This document shows, in pieces, positions 1 to 7,964 of a stretch of 64,000 bases of DNA. The stretch lies in contig NZ_VWWO01000001.1 in assembly GCF_011752935.1 (NCBI RefSeq), forward strand, positions 62,001-126,000, in the 5' to 3' direction. The notes beneath the pieces were generated by a model. That model did no database searches and was not told where the DNA came from. It saw only the letters and a program-made list of their open reading frames with translations. The position numbers and the translations under genes were made by a program. Each line of letters opens with the position of its first letter. The first letter of the stretch is position 1. This stretch comes from Chitinophaga sp. Cy-1792 (GTDB lineage: Bacteria > Bacteroidota > Bacteroidia > Chitinophagales > Chitinophagaceae).

Positions 1-1011
1 GCAGATAAAATCAATACTTTTAAAGCAGAGAAAGAGGCCTCTCAGGCGCTCGCACTGCAGATTTCCAAGGAAAATGAGCAACTGGTAAGAGAGCAGAATA
101 TTATCCTGGAAGCGAAGGTACAGGAGCGTACGGAAGAGTTGCAGAACAGTAACAAGGACCTGAATATTGCCCTCACCAACCTGAAAGATACCCAGACAAG
201 GCTGGTAGAAAAGGAAAAGATGGCATCCCTCGGTCAGCTGACCGCCGGTATTGCCCATGAAATCAATAACCCTATCAATTTCGTTACTTCCAATATCAAG
301 CCATTAAAGATGGATATAGCAGACCTCAGAAGCCTGCTGAACCGCTACGACGACCTGAAAACCAGTCCGGATATTCAACAGGAACTCAGCAGTATTGAAA
401 AGTTCAAACGGGAAATTGATATTGATTATATTCACGAGGAGATTTCTTCCCTGATAAAAGGGATTGAGGACGGGGCTGCCAGAACAGCTGAAATTGTGAA
501 AGGGCTACGTACCTTTAGCAGACTGGACGAGAGTGATGTGAAATCAATTGATATTCACGAAGGTTTGGATTCCACGTTGGTATTGCTGCGTAACGGCATA
601 CCTTCCAATGTCAACATCATCAAACACTACAGTGAGTTACCCAAGATAGAGTGCTATGCAGGAAAGGTGAACCAGGTATTTATGAATATCCTGTCGAACT
701 CACTCAATGCCATTAAAACCAAAAAAGAGCAGACAGATCACGAATCGATCACCATCTCTACCAAACAGGAAGGTGAATTTGTTGTTATTACAATTAAAGA
801 TACCGGTATTGGTATGTCTGCAGAGGTAAAAGAAAAAATATTTGATCCGTTTTTTACTACTAAGGATGTCGGCGAAGGAACGGGCTTAGGACTTTCCATT
901 GTATTTAGCATCATTGAGAAGCACAGGGGTAAAATTATCGTGAATTCAGCCCCTGGAGAGGGTGCAGAATTTATTATATATTTACCGCTGGACCTTTCAA
1001 GTCACCTGTAG
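1..1011 (+). CDS. sensor histidine kinase, C-terminal part (5' end outside window)
   Basis: The reading frame is open from the first base, so the gene begins upstream and only its last 336 residues are visible. They start with a charged, probably coiled-coil stretch (about residues 1-75), followed by a HisKA dimerisation helix with the H-box GIAHEINNP (phosphoacceptor His at bases 256-258). A HATPase_c domain follows, with an N-box (MNILSNSLNAI), G1 box DTGIGM and G2 box GEGTGLGLSI. The catalytic core therefore looks intact. A long coiled coil before the kinase is common in Bacteroidota membrane kinases with 7TMR-DISM or TPR sensor domains, but the sensor is not visible. The next gene starts 22 bases later and is a receiver-kinase hybrid, so this kinase probably feeds a local phosphorelay. 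Confidence 0.93.
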   Translation, partial: ADKINTFKAEKEASQALALQISKENEQLVREQNIILEAKVQERTEELQNSNKDLNIALTNLKDTQTRLVEKEKMASLGQLTAGIAHEINNPINFVTSNIKPLKMDIADLRSLLNRYDDLKTSPDIQQELSSIEKFKREIDIDYIHEEISSLIKGIEDGAARTAEIVKGLRTFSRLDESDVKSIDIHEGLDSTLVLLRNGIPSNVNIIKHYSELPKIECYAGKVNQVFMNILSNSLNAIKTKKEQTDHESITISTKQEGEFVVITIKDTGIGMSAEVKEKIFDPFFTTKDVGEGTGLGLSIVFSIIEKHRGKIIVNSAPGEGAEFIIYLPLDLSSHL

Positions 1012-1033
1012 TATTTAACCATAACTGCCATTG

Positions 1034-2131
1034 ATGAAAGAGAACCGAATCAGAATTTTATACATCGATGATGAGATCCATAACCTGAACGCTTTTAAGG
1101 CTGCTTTCCGAAGAAGTTATGAGATCTATACGGCTACGTCTGCCCAGGAAGGCAAGCTGCTGTTGAAGGAGATAATGGTGCATATCATTATCGCCGATCA
1201 GAAGATGCCCGTATCTACAGGGGTAGAGTTTTTTAATGAGATAAAGGACGTATTGCCCGACCCGATGCGTATCCTGCTTACAGGGTATACAGATGTCGAT
1301 GATATCATCGATGCGATCAACAAAGGACATATCTTCTCCTACATAAAAAAACCATGGGATGAGCATGAGCTGCATCGCACGATCAACAATGCCTATGAGA
1401 TCTATGCTACCAGAAGGCAGTTGAAAGAAAAGATAGCAGAACTGGAAAAAACGAATGATGAACTGAACAGGTTTATCTATTCCACTTCCCATGACCTCCG
1501 TTCTCCGCTGATGTCTGTACTGGGTATTATTAATCTTTCCAGACTGGATAACAGTGTGACCGATCCTAACGGATACCTGAACATGGTAGAAACCTGTGTA
1601 TTGAAACTCGATGGTTTTATCCAGAAAATAATCGAATATTACAGGAATTCACGGCTGGAAGTAGAGCATGAAAAGATAGAATTTACTAACCTGCTCAGCG
1701 ACTGTATCACTGTTTTTCAACCGCAGAACACGGATATACGTTTTCAGACGCAGGTGGAGCAGCATATGGATTTCCGGGGAGATACCTTCCGTATCAGCGT
1801 TATACTGAACAATCTGATTTCCAATGCTGTTAAATACCAAAAACCAGATGAGGCCAATCCGATGGTACATCTTTCTGTAAAGGTAGAACCACACAAAGCT
1901 ACCATCTGGATAAGGGATAATGGCATAGGCATCTTGAGCGAGCATTTGAATAATATCTTCAAAATGTTCTTCCGGTCGAAGAATAACAACAAGCCTGGTA
2001 GTGGAATCGGGTTATATATCGTTAAGGAGGCATTGACCAAAATTGGCGGTACCATTAACGTCGAGTCCAAATACGGAGAAGGCACTCAATTTGAAATTAC
2101 TATTCCAAACAGAAATGAATTCGATACCTGA
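1034..2131 (+). CDS. response regulator-histidine kinase hybrid (REC-HisKA-HATPase)
   Basis: A 365-residue soluble protein with reversed hybrid order. The receiver domain (about residues 7-120) has the acidic pair at D12-D13, phosphoacceptor D55 in ADQKMP and the conserved Lys in YIKKPW near 105. A short coiled coil (about 125-145) leads to a HisKA domain with H153 in STSHDLRSP, then a HATPase_c domain with N-box NNLISNAVKYQ, G1 DNGIGI near 295 and G2 GSGIGLYIV near 322. No membrane segment is present. The ATG at 1034 was chosen over a TTG three bases upstream. The architecture fits a relay component that is phosphorylated by another kinase, probably the upstream one, and then regulates its own kinase activity. 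The 3' end overlaps the next gene by 17 bases, so all three signalling genes are probably co-transcribed. The signal sensed is unknown. Confidence 0.93.
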   Translation: MKENRIRILYIDDEIHNLNAFKAAFRRSYEIYTATSAQEGKLLLKEIMVHIIIADQKMPVSTGVEFFNEIKDVLPDPMRILLTGYTDVDDIIDAINKGHIFSYIKKPWDEHELHRTINNAYEIYATRRQLKEKIAELEKTNDELNRFIYSTSHDLRSPLMSVLGIINLSRLDNSVTDPNGYLNMVETCVLKLDGFIQKIIEYYRNSRLEVEHEKIEFTNLLSDCITVFQPQNTDIRFQTQVEQHMDFRGDTFRISVILNNLISNAVKYQKPDEANPMVHLSVKVEPHKATIWIRDNGIGILSEHLNNIFKMFFRSKNNNKPGSGIGLYIVKEALTKIGGTINVESKYGEGTQFEITIPNRNEFDT

Positions 2132-2534
2132 TCTGAGAGTCATATTGATCGACGACAATGAAATTGATCTGTTGCTGCATGAGAAATTAATCACTTTGCA
2201 ACAGATCAGCAGAACCGTGCTCTCGTTTCTGAATCCGAATAAAGCGCTGGAATTCCTGTCCAGCAATATTTCCCTGCCGCGTATCCCTCCTACTGTCATC
2301 CTGCTGGATATTCAGATGCCGGAAATGGATGGATTTGAATTTTTGCAGGCATTCGATAGTTATCCACAAAAGATAAAGTCACAGTGCCATATCATTATGG
2401 TATCTTCTACACTGGATTATAGCGATATTACCCGTACCAATGCCAATCCGCTCGTAACAAAATTACTCCGCAAACCCTTACTGCTGAAGGAACTTAAGGA
2501 AACAGTAGAAGGAATTTTCAAAGATTTTGTATAA
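2115..2534 (+). CDS. single-domain response regulator (CheY-like)
   Basis: A 139-residue stand-alone receiver. It has the acidic pair D13-D14 in LIDDNEID, phosphoacceptor D65 in LLDIQMPEMDG and the conserved Lys at about 120 in LLRKP. No output domain follows, so it must act through protein contact or as an intermediate in a phosphorelay. The ATG at 2115 was chosen because the receiver fold begins about eight residues later; starts further upstream lie deep inside the preceding kinase gene. The overlap with that gene (17 bases, different frame) suggests translational coupling. A tRNA promoter begins only five bases after its stop codon. Confidence 0.92.
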   Translation: MNSIPDLRVILIDDNEIDLLLHEKLITLQQISRTVLSFLNPNKALEFLSSNISLPRIPPTVILLDIQMPEMDGFEFLQAFDSYPQKIKSQCHIIMVSSTLDYSDITRTNANPLVTKLLRKPLLLKELKETVEGIFKDFV

Positions 2535-2538
2535 AATG

Positions 2539-2568
2539 TTTGGTTTTCAAAGAAAAAATATATTTTTG
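2539..2568 (+). promoter_or_regulatory. Bacteroidota-type promoter of tRNA-Ala
   Basis: TTTG at 2539-2542, an 18-base spacer and TATTTTTG at 2561-2568 match the Bacteroidota housekeeping consensus (TTTG, about 19 bases, TAnnTTTG). Transcription would start near 2575, leaving a leader of about 18 bases before the tRNA. Confidence 0.75.
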
Positions 2569-2592
2569 CATCCCGCAAGGGCAAAAGAACAT

Positions 2593-2665
2593 GGGGGATT
2601 AGCTCATCTGGTAGAGCGCAAGCATGGCATGTTTGAGGTGAGCGGTTCGAGCCCGCTATCCTCCA
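2593..2665 (+). tRNA. tRNA-Ala (anticodon GGC)
   Basis: All four stems fold. The acceptor GGGGGAT (2593-2599) pairs with ATCCTCC (2658-2664) and includes the G3:U70 wobble that identifies alanine tRNAs. The D stem is GCTC/GAGC, the anticodon stem CAAGC/GTTTG with loop ATGGCAT (anticodon GGC), and the T stem AGCGG/CCGCT with loop TTCGAGC. The discriminator is A2665. The bases after it read CCC rather than CCA, so the CCA end is not encoded. Confidence 0.97.
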
Positions 2666-2671
2666 CCCAGT

Positions 2672-2710
2672 AAAGAAAAAGCTGCTTCAATCGAAGCAGC
2701 TTTTTCTTTT
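2672..2710 (+). terminator. intrinsic terminator after tRNA-Ala
   Basis: The 8-bp stem GCTGCTTC/GAAGCAGC with loop AATC is extended by A-rich/T-rich flanks and followed by a T-rich run (TTTTTCTTTT). It lies seven bases beyond the tRNA. Confidence 0.9.
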
Positions 2711-2774
2711 TATACCTGCCTTATTTTCTCCCCAACTTTCCAGTAACTTAGATCATACATTCACTCCTGATAAT

Positions 2775-3365
2775 ATGAAACCTACATTTTTCGCTACACC
2801 AAAGGATTTTCGTGACTGGCTGCACAAAAATCATCTCAAAGAAACAGAACTACTCGTGGGATTTTTCAAAACAGGTAGTGGTAAACCCAGTATTACCTGG
2901 CCTGAATCTGTAGACCAGGCGATCTGTTTCGGCTGGATTGATGGTGTGAGAAAAACGATCGATGAACATAGCTATACCATCCGTTTTACACCACGTAAGG
3001 CCGGCAGCATATGGAGCGCCATAAATATCGCTAAGGTGGCCAGCTTACAGGAAAAAGGGCTCATGTTCCCGGCAGGCATCGCGATCTTCGAAAAGCGAAA
3101 AACAGATAATACAAAGAAATATTCCTTTGAGCAGGATAAGGAAAACGTGAAGCTGACACCAGCACATGAAAAGGCTTTCAAAGCCAATAAGGTTGCCTGG
3201 AAATTTTTCACTTCCCAGGCAGCAGGATATCAACACCAGGTAACGTGGTACATACAAAGCGCCAAGCAGGAGGCTACCCGTGAAAAGCGGCTACAGGAAG
3301 CCATTGAGTTCTCAGCCAGGGAGGAGAAGGTGGAGCGGTTTATAAAATATCACAAGAAAAAATAA
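2775..3365 (+). CDS. YdeI/OmpD-associated family protein
   Basis: A 196-residue soluble protein without signal peptide. Its start (PTFFATPKDFRDWL), the central ICFGWIDGVRK segment and the RFTPRKAGSIWSAINI segment are typical of the YdeI/OmpD-associated (bacteriocin-protection-like) family. The C-terminal third is rich in Lys and Glu (ATREKRLQEAIEFSAREEK), also typical. The biochemical role of the family is poorly defined; links to stress and peptide resistance come from enterobacterial relatives and should not be assumed here. The gene stands alone, with a terminator on each side, so it is probably monocistronic. Confidence 0.85.
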   Translation: MKPTFFATPKDFRDWLHKNHLKETELLVGFFKTGSGKPSITWPESVDQAICFGWIDGVRKTIDEHSYTIRFTPRKAGSIWSAINIAKVASLQEKGLMFPAGIAIFEKRKTDNTKKYSFEQDKENVKLTPAHEKAFKANKVAWKFFTSQAAGYQHQVTWYIQSAKQEATREKRLQEAIEFSAREEKVERFIKYHKKK

Positions 3366-3380
3366 TCATCTTTATAAAGA

Positions 3381-3420
3381 AAAAAGAGCTAACGTTAATG
3401 AATATACGTTAGCTCTTTTT
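3381..3420. terminator. bidirectional terminator between convergent genes
   Basis: A 15-bp perfect stem (AAAAAGAGCTAACGT, 3381-3395, with its complement at 3406-3420) and a 10-base loop. Both flanks are A/T runs, so it can serve the YdeI-like gene on the plus strand and the VOC gene on the minus strand. Confidence 0.9.
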
Positions 3421-3424
3421 TTAT

Positions 3425-3838
3425 TTACATGGGCTTGGTCACATTGATCATCCAGTTAAAACCATATTTATCTACCAACATTCCAAAACGTTTTGCCCAG
3501 AATGTTTCAGCCAGCGGCATGGTAACCTTACCACCATTAGAAAGACTCTTAAAAATAGTTTCTGCATCTTCAATATCTTCCAAATTAAACGTCAGACTGA
3601 CATTTGTACCGGTCACCGTCTTATCAGCACTCATATTATCGCTGGCCATCAGGTTAAAGCCACTTCCTTTAAGAATGGCATGCATGACCTGGTTATGATA
3701 TTCCTCCGGAATCTGGTCTTTGGCAGGAGAATCTTTCACCAGCATTATCATCAGTTGTCCGCCAAGTGCACTTTTGTAGAAACTCATAGCATCTGCACAG
3801 TTGCCATTAAAGGAGAGATAAGGTTCTAGTGTTGCCAT
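3425..3838 (-). CDS. VOC family protein (PhnB/glyoxalase-like)
   Basis: A 137-residue single-copy VOC/glyoxalase-fold protein. The opening LEPYLSFNGNCADAMSFYKSALGG and the repeated beta-alpha-beta-beta-beta pattern (second module around VSLTFNLEDIEDAETIFKSL to FWAKRFGMLVDKYGFNW) are typical of the PhnB-like subgroup. Such proteins dimerise to form a metal-binding pocket, but this subgroup often lacks the full set of glyoxalase metal ligands, so no substrate can be assigned. There is no signal peptide, so the protein is cytoplasmic. It is an isolated gene, convergent with the YdeI-like gene and separated from the upstream ROK gene by 61 bases. Confidence 0.88.
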   Translation of the reverse strand: MATLEPYLSFNGNCADAMSFYKSALGGQLMIMLVKDSPAKDQIPEEYHNQVMHAILKGSGFNLMASDNMSADKTVTGTNVSLTFNLEDIEDAETIFKSLSNGGKVTMPLAETFWAKRFGMLVDKYGFNWMINVTKPM

Positions 3839-3899
3839 AACAATGAATTTAGGATTACAGGATAACTATAAAGTTACTGCAATTCTACCGTCACCGATG

Positions 3900-5123
3900 C
3901 TAGCTGATCAATACCTTATTTCTCACCAGGAGGCAGGCGCCGATAATACCGGCACGTTCACCCAAGCGGGAAATTTTCAGGCGGGTATCGTTATTGACAA
4001 GACTGAGTGAATACTTATTGATAGCGCTTTTTATGGGTAGGCGGATATAGTCTTCCGTAGCGGCGAGGCTACCACCCAGTATAACCAGTTCAGGGTTGAA
4101 GATATTGATCAATAAGGCAATACCGCGGCCCAGGTTCTCTCCGATTTTGGCAATCAGTTCAATCGCCAGTACATCGTCGTGGTTGGCAGCATTGATAATG
4201 TCCTGTAGCTGGATATCTGCCGGCGGAATATTCTTCCTGGAGAGCAGTGATGAGCTGCCTTCCTCCATCTTCTGACGGAACATACGTGTGAGCGCCCATC
4301 CGGAGGCTTCTGTTTCCAGGCAGCCCTTTTTACCGCAATGGCAAATGATTTCGTTATCAAACAGGGGGATATGCCCAAACTCGCCGGAGTAGCCGGATTT
4401 ACCGTAGTAGAGCTTTCCATCTATCAGCACTCCCATACCGATACCGTAATCCAGGTTAAGGAATAAGACATTCCTTTCGCCATGGACAGAATCGGAGCAG
4501 AATTCACCATAGGCCATTGCGCGGGAGTCGTTTTCCAGGAATACGCGGATGCCCACTTTCGATTCAATTATTTTGGACAGCGGCTCTTCATCGAAGTAAA
4601 AGAAGCTGTAGCTATAACCGGTTGCGTAGTTGATACGGCCGGATAAGTTAATGCCTATTCCAAGTATCTTCTCGCGGGGCACCGGTAGCTCTTCTATGAA
4701 CTGATTAATATGGTGACATAGCTGTTCCAGCGACTCCTTATTATTATCCAGCTGATAAGGGAGACTCTCAACTGTTTTAATGAGGTTTTTCTGCAGGTCG
4801 GACAGGCCCAGGTTCAGATGGTTTTGTTTGATGTCGACACCGATAAAGAATGCAGAATCAGGAACGAGGCCATATAAATTGGGTTTTCTGCCTCCGGTGG
4901 ATTCTACTTTTCCATAATCTTTAACAAGTCCGTCCTGGATGAGGTCATTCAGTAGGGTGGTTACCTTGGGGGCGCTAAGGTTTAACTCCTTGCACATATC
5001 TGCAATAGTAGCGTTGCCGATGTTGGCAAAATAGGCCAGGGCAGCCTTTTTCAAGTTGATATTCTTGTATGCCACCCCGGTAACATTTTCGCTGTTGAGT
5101 TCTTCAAAAAATGTTTTAGCCAT
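3900..5123 (-). CDS. ROK family transcriptional regulator
   Basis: A 407-residue protein. The N-terminal winged helix-turn-helix (about residues 15-85, including IADMCKELNLSAPKVTTLLNDL) precedes a ROK sugar-kinase-like domain (about 95-405). The ROK zinc signature appears as CHCGKKGCLE, and the sugar-binding region GYSGEFGHI lies just before it. The ATG at 5123 was preferred; a TTG at 5159 would add 12 residues of low-complexity sequence. ROK regulators bind operator DNA and release it on binding a sugar or sugar phosphate. This gene is divergent from a sugar-related operon across an AT-rich gap, so it very likely controls that operon and itself. The inducing sugar cannot be told from sequence. 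Confidence 0.93.
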   Translation of the reverse strand: MAKTFFEELNSENVTGVAYKNINLKKAALAYFANIGNATIADMCKELNLSAPKVTTLLNDLIQDGLVKDYGKVESTGGRKPNLYGLVPDSAFFIGVDIKQNHLNLGLSDLQKNLIKTVESLPYQLDNNKESLEQLCHHINQFIEELPVPREKILGIGINLSGRINYATGYSYSFFYFDEEPLSKIIESKVGIRVFLENDSRAMAYGEFCSDSVHGERNVLFLNLDYGIGMGVLIDGKLYYGKSGYSGEFGHIPLFDNEIICHCGKKGCLETEASGWALTRMFRQKMEEGSSSLLSRKNIPPADIQLQDIINAANHDDVLAIELIAKIGENLGRGIALLINIFNPELVILGGSLAATEDYIRLPIKSAINKYSLSLVNNDTRLKISRLGERAGIIGACLLVRNKVLIS

Positions 5124-5326
5124 AACCGGTTTTATGCTTTTGCGATTTTGATTCTCCAATTTAAGCCGCTGAATTTTAATTTTTATTAAAAAATATAAGA
5201 CAAAATTCGATTATTTAATCATAATATTTAATTCTTAAAAATTATTTTCTTAATTATCGGCATTAAATAAAATAAATTAATTAGTGTCTATTGTTTTTAA
5301 AATTATTTTTTTACTTTAGACGTATT
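5124..5326. promoter_or_regulatory. divergent AT-rich control region (ROK gene / sugar operon)
   Basis: This gap lies between two divergent start codons and is strongly AT-rich. It contains inverted repeats that could be operators: TTTTAAT-TTTT-ATTAAAA (5174-5191) and GATTA-TT-TAATC (5209-5220). A near-consensus -7 element, TACTTTAG (5312-5319), lies seven bases before the oxidoreductase start, with a TTG at 5291-5293 in the -33 area. That would make the operon mRNA almost leaderless. The operator assignment is inference. Confidence 0.4.
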
Positions 5327-7195
5327 ATGAAACATTTATCAACCTTCATTCGCGGAACCATGCTCGCGGTGTGCCTATATTCCACTACCGCCTATGCCCA
5401 ACAGCTACAAACAGACGTATTAATCATCGGCGGCGGCGCCTCCGGCACCACAGCCGGTATCCAGGCTGCCAGAATGGGCGCCAAAACAACCATCCTGGAA
5501 GAAAGTACCTGGCTCGGCGGCATGCTCACCAGCGCCGGCGTATCCGCCATCGACGGCAACGATCAGCTCCCCTCCGGACTATGGGGCGAATTCAGAAGCC
5601 GCCTGTTTAAATATTACGGCGGCCCTGCCAATGTTTCCACCGGCTGGGTAAGCAACACCCTTTTCGAACCTTCCATCGGCGACAGCATACTTAAAAGTAT
5701 GGCAGGCGCCGAAAAAGACCTTAATATACGCTATAGCGTCCAGTGGAAAACTGTAAAGAAAGAAAATAATAAATGGATTGTCACCTTTCAGAAAGGGAAA
5801 AAGACACAATCTATTCAAGCGGCCATCCTCATCGACGCCACCGAACTCGGCGACGTAATGGCCGCAACCAACACGCCCTACAGCATCGGCATGGACAGCA
5901 GAAAGGTAACCCATGAAGAAGTAGCGCCACTCGAAGCTAATCATTATATACAGGCACTTACCTACGTGGTTACGCTGAAAGACTTCGGCACCGGCGCAGA
6001 TAAAACAATTCCCAAACCCGCCGGCTACGACCCTACACCGTTCCTCTGCAGCTGCAGCGCCTCTAACCCTTACGGCAATACGAACAACGGTATTATAGAC
6101 TGTGATAAAATGATGGAATACGGCAAACTGCCTAACCATAAATATATGATCAACTGGCCTGGCTGCGGTAACGACTACCCGCTCAACGTGATCGAAATGA
6201 GCCGTGAAGAAAGAAATGAAGCATTGAAGAAGGCAAAACTCCACACCCTCCACTACCTCTACTACCTGCAAACCGCATTGGGATATAAACATCTTGGCAT
6301 CGCCGATGAATATCCTACAACTGATAAGTTACCTATGATCCCGTATTACCGCGAAGCCAGAAGGCTACACGGCATTACCACGCTTACGCTCAATCATGTA
6401 GCCAAACCTTTTGATCAGCCGGAAGCATTTTATCGTACAGGCATTGCCGTTGGTGACTACCCTATCGATCACCACCAGAGCAAAGATCCCAACGTTCCTA
6501 AAATCAACTTCGAAAAAGCGAAAGTTCCGTCCTACAATATTCCGCTGGGATCGCTGATACCTGCCACTACAGAAGATTTTATCGTTGCAGAAAAAAGCAT
6601 TAGCGTTACCAATATCGTAAACGGAGCCACCCGCCTGCAACCTGTGGTATTACAACTCGGGCAGGCTGCCGGTGCACTCGCTGCCATCTCTATAAAACAC
6701 AACATTCAACCACGGCAGGTACAGGTACGTGAGGTACAGGATTCTTTGTTGAAATCCGGCGTTTATCTCATGCCTTATATCGATGTAAAACCTGAAAACA
6801 AACATTTTGCAGCTATACAGCGTATAGGCGCTACCGGTGTCCTTCGTGGATCAGGAGTTGCCTATACCTGGGCAAATCAGACCTGGTTCTACCCTAACAG
6901 ACCTATCAGTGAATATGAGTTTGTAGAAGGCCTGTCGTCATACTACCCTGCTGCGAAAACATTACAACCAACCGGTGAAGACTTAACACCAGCCTACATC
7001 GTGAAAGCCCTATCTACTGCCAGCACCAAAAGTATCTCACTGGAAAATCTTGCTGGTGCATGGTCCAAACTACAGCTGGATATAGCTTTCAATAAAAATG
7101 CATCTCTCAACAGGGAAGCTGCTGCTGTTATTACAGACTATCTCCTGCACCCATTCGACCTGCAGGTAGACTTTAACGGATATCTGGTGAAATAA
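5327..7195 (+). CDS. exported FAD-dependent oxidoreductase with C-terminal SLH-like region
   Basis: A 622-residue protein. Residues 1-25 form a signal peptide (cleavage expected after TAYA). A Rossmann dinucleotide fold follows at once (LIIGGGASGTTAGIQAARMG) and the body, to about residue 460, resembles the FAD_oxidored family (PF12831). Residues from about 490 look like S-layer-homology repeats (AIQRIGATGVLRG, FYPNRPISEYEFVEGL, NREAAAVITDYLL). The ATG at 5327 was chosen because it begins the signal peptide; a TTG at 5291 only adds hydrophobic AT-rich codons. It is the first gene of the six-gene operon, and its stop codon overlaps the next start (TAATG). It probably oxidises a sugar or glycoside in the periplasm or at the cell surface. 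The substrate is unknown. Confidence 0.87.
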   Translation: MKHLSTFIRGTMLAVCLYSTTAYAQQLQTDVLIIGGGASGTTAGIQAARMGAKTTILEESTWLGGMLTSAGVSAIDGNDQLPSGLWGEFRSRLFKYYGGPANVSTGWVSNTLFEPSIGDSILKSMAGAEKDLNIRYSVQWKTVKKENNKWIVTFQKGKKTQSIQAAILIDATELGDVMAATNTPYSIGMDSRKVTHEEVAPLEANHYIQALTYVVTLKDFGTGADKTIPKPAGYDPTPFLCSCSASNPYGNTNNGIIDCDKMMEYGKLPNHKYMINWPGCGNDYPLNVIEMSREERNEALKKAKLHTLHYLYYLQTALGYKHLGIADEYPTTDKLPMIPYYREARRLHGITTLTLNHVAKPFDQPEAFYRTGIAVGDYPIDHHQSKDPNVPKINFEKAKVPSYNIPLGSLIPATTEDFIVAEKSISVTNIVNGATRLQPVVLQLGQAAGALAAISIKHNIQPRQVQVREVQDSLLKSGVYLMPYIDVKPENKHFAAIQRIGATGVLRGSGVAYTWANQTWFYPNRPISEYEFVEGLSSYYPAAKTLQPTGEDLTPAYIVKALSTASTKSISLENLAGAWSKLQLDIAFNKNASLNREAAAVITDYLLHPFDLQVDFNGYLVK

Positions 7196-7896
7196 TGGTA
7201 ACCATGTGGAAATATACACCCATGCTGATATGCGCACTCACAGCCTCCACGCTGTGCAGTGCGCAACAGCATGATACAGCCAAAGCCAGGTACGATTCTA
7301 CCTATCACAACTACCTGTACGATTCAAGACTGGCCTATTTCAAAGGATTGCCCGATACAAAACATGAGATCATTTTTTTGGGCAACAGCATCACACATTG
7401 GGGCGACTGGGCAGAACTGCTCAACAACCCACATGTACGGAATCGAGGCATAGCCGGGGATATCAGCTATGGCGTACTGGCAAGAATGGATGAAGTGCTG
7501 TCTTCCCTACCTGACAAACTTTTTATCATGATAGGCGTCAACGACATCGGCAGAAAGATTCCGCTGGAAAATACGCTGCTCAACTATCGCCGTATTCTTG
7601 ATAAAATAAAACAGGCGTCTCCCAAAACAAAAGTTTATATACAAAGCGTATTACCAATCAATGAAACCATTATCAACAGGCAATATTACACCGGCACTAT
7701 TCCGGAAATACAACGGATGAATAAGGCCCTGCAAGCTTTTGCCAACGATAATAATATTCCATTCATTGACCTTTACCACCTCCTGGCCGACAAAGACGGA
7801 CAGATGCCGGCAGCTTATACTTACGACGGCATTCATCTTACCGCTGCTGCATATATACGCTGGACAAGCTTTCTAAGGGACAAACATTTTCTGTAA
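7195..7896 (+). CDS. exported SGNH/GDSL hydrolase (acetyl-esterase-like)
   Basis: A 233-residue protein with a signal peptide (WKYTPMLICALTASTLCSA) and an SGNH hydrolase fold. Block I is FLGNSITHWGDW, with the nucleophilic Ser. The oxyanion Gly is in RGIAGD, block III is IGVNDIG (the usual GxND) and block V is YDGIHLT, with the catalytic Asp and His. All four SGNH residues are visible. Relatives include platelet-activating-factor acetylhydrolase-like enzymes and sialate or xylan O-acetylesterases, so removal of O-acetyl groups from a glycan or sugar is the best guess. It overlaps the previous gene by one base. A second ATG nine bases downstream is also possible and leaves the signal peptide intact. 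Confidence 0.9.
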   Translation: MVTMWKYTPMLICALTASTLCSAQQHDTAKARYDSTYHNYLYDSRLAYFKGLPDTKHEIIFLGNSITHWGDWAELLNNPHVRNRGIAGDISYGVLARMDEVLSSLPDKLFIMIGVNDIGRKIPLENTLLNYRRILDKIKQASPKTKVYIQSVLPINETIINRQYYTGTIPEIQRMNKALQAFANDNNIPFIDLYHLLADKDGQMPAAYTYDGIHLTAAAYIRWTSFLRDKHFL

Positions 7897-7964
7897 TACA
7901 TCACCCAAAATCATTTCACACGATAGCTACTGATAACCTACCGTGCCATCTTAAAAAAATAACA

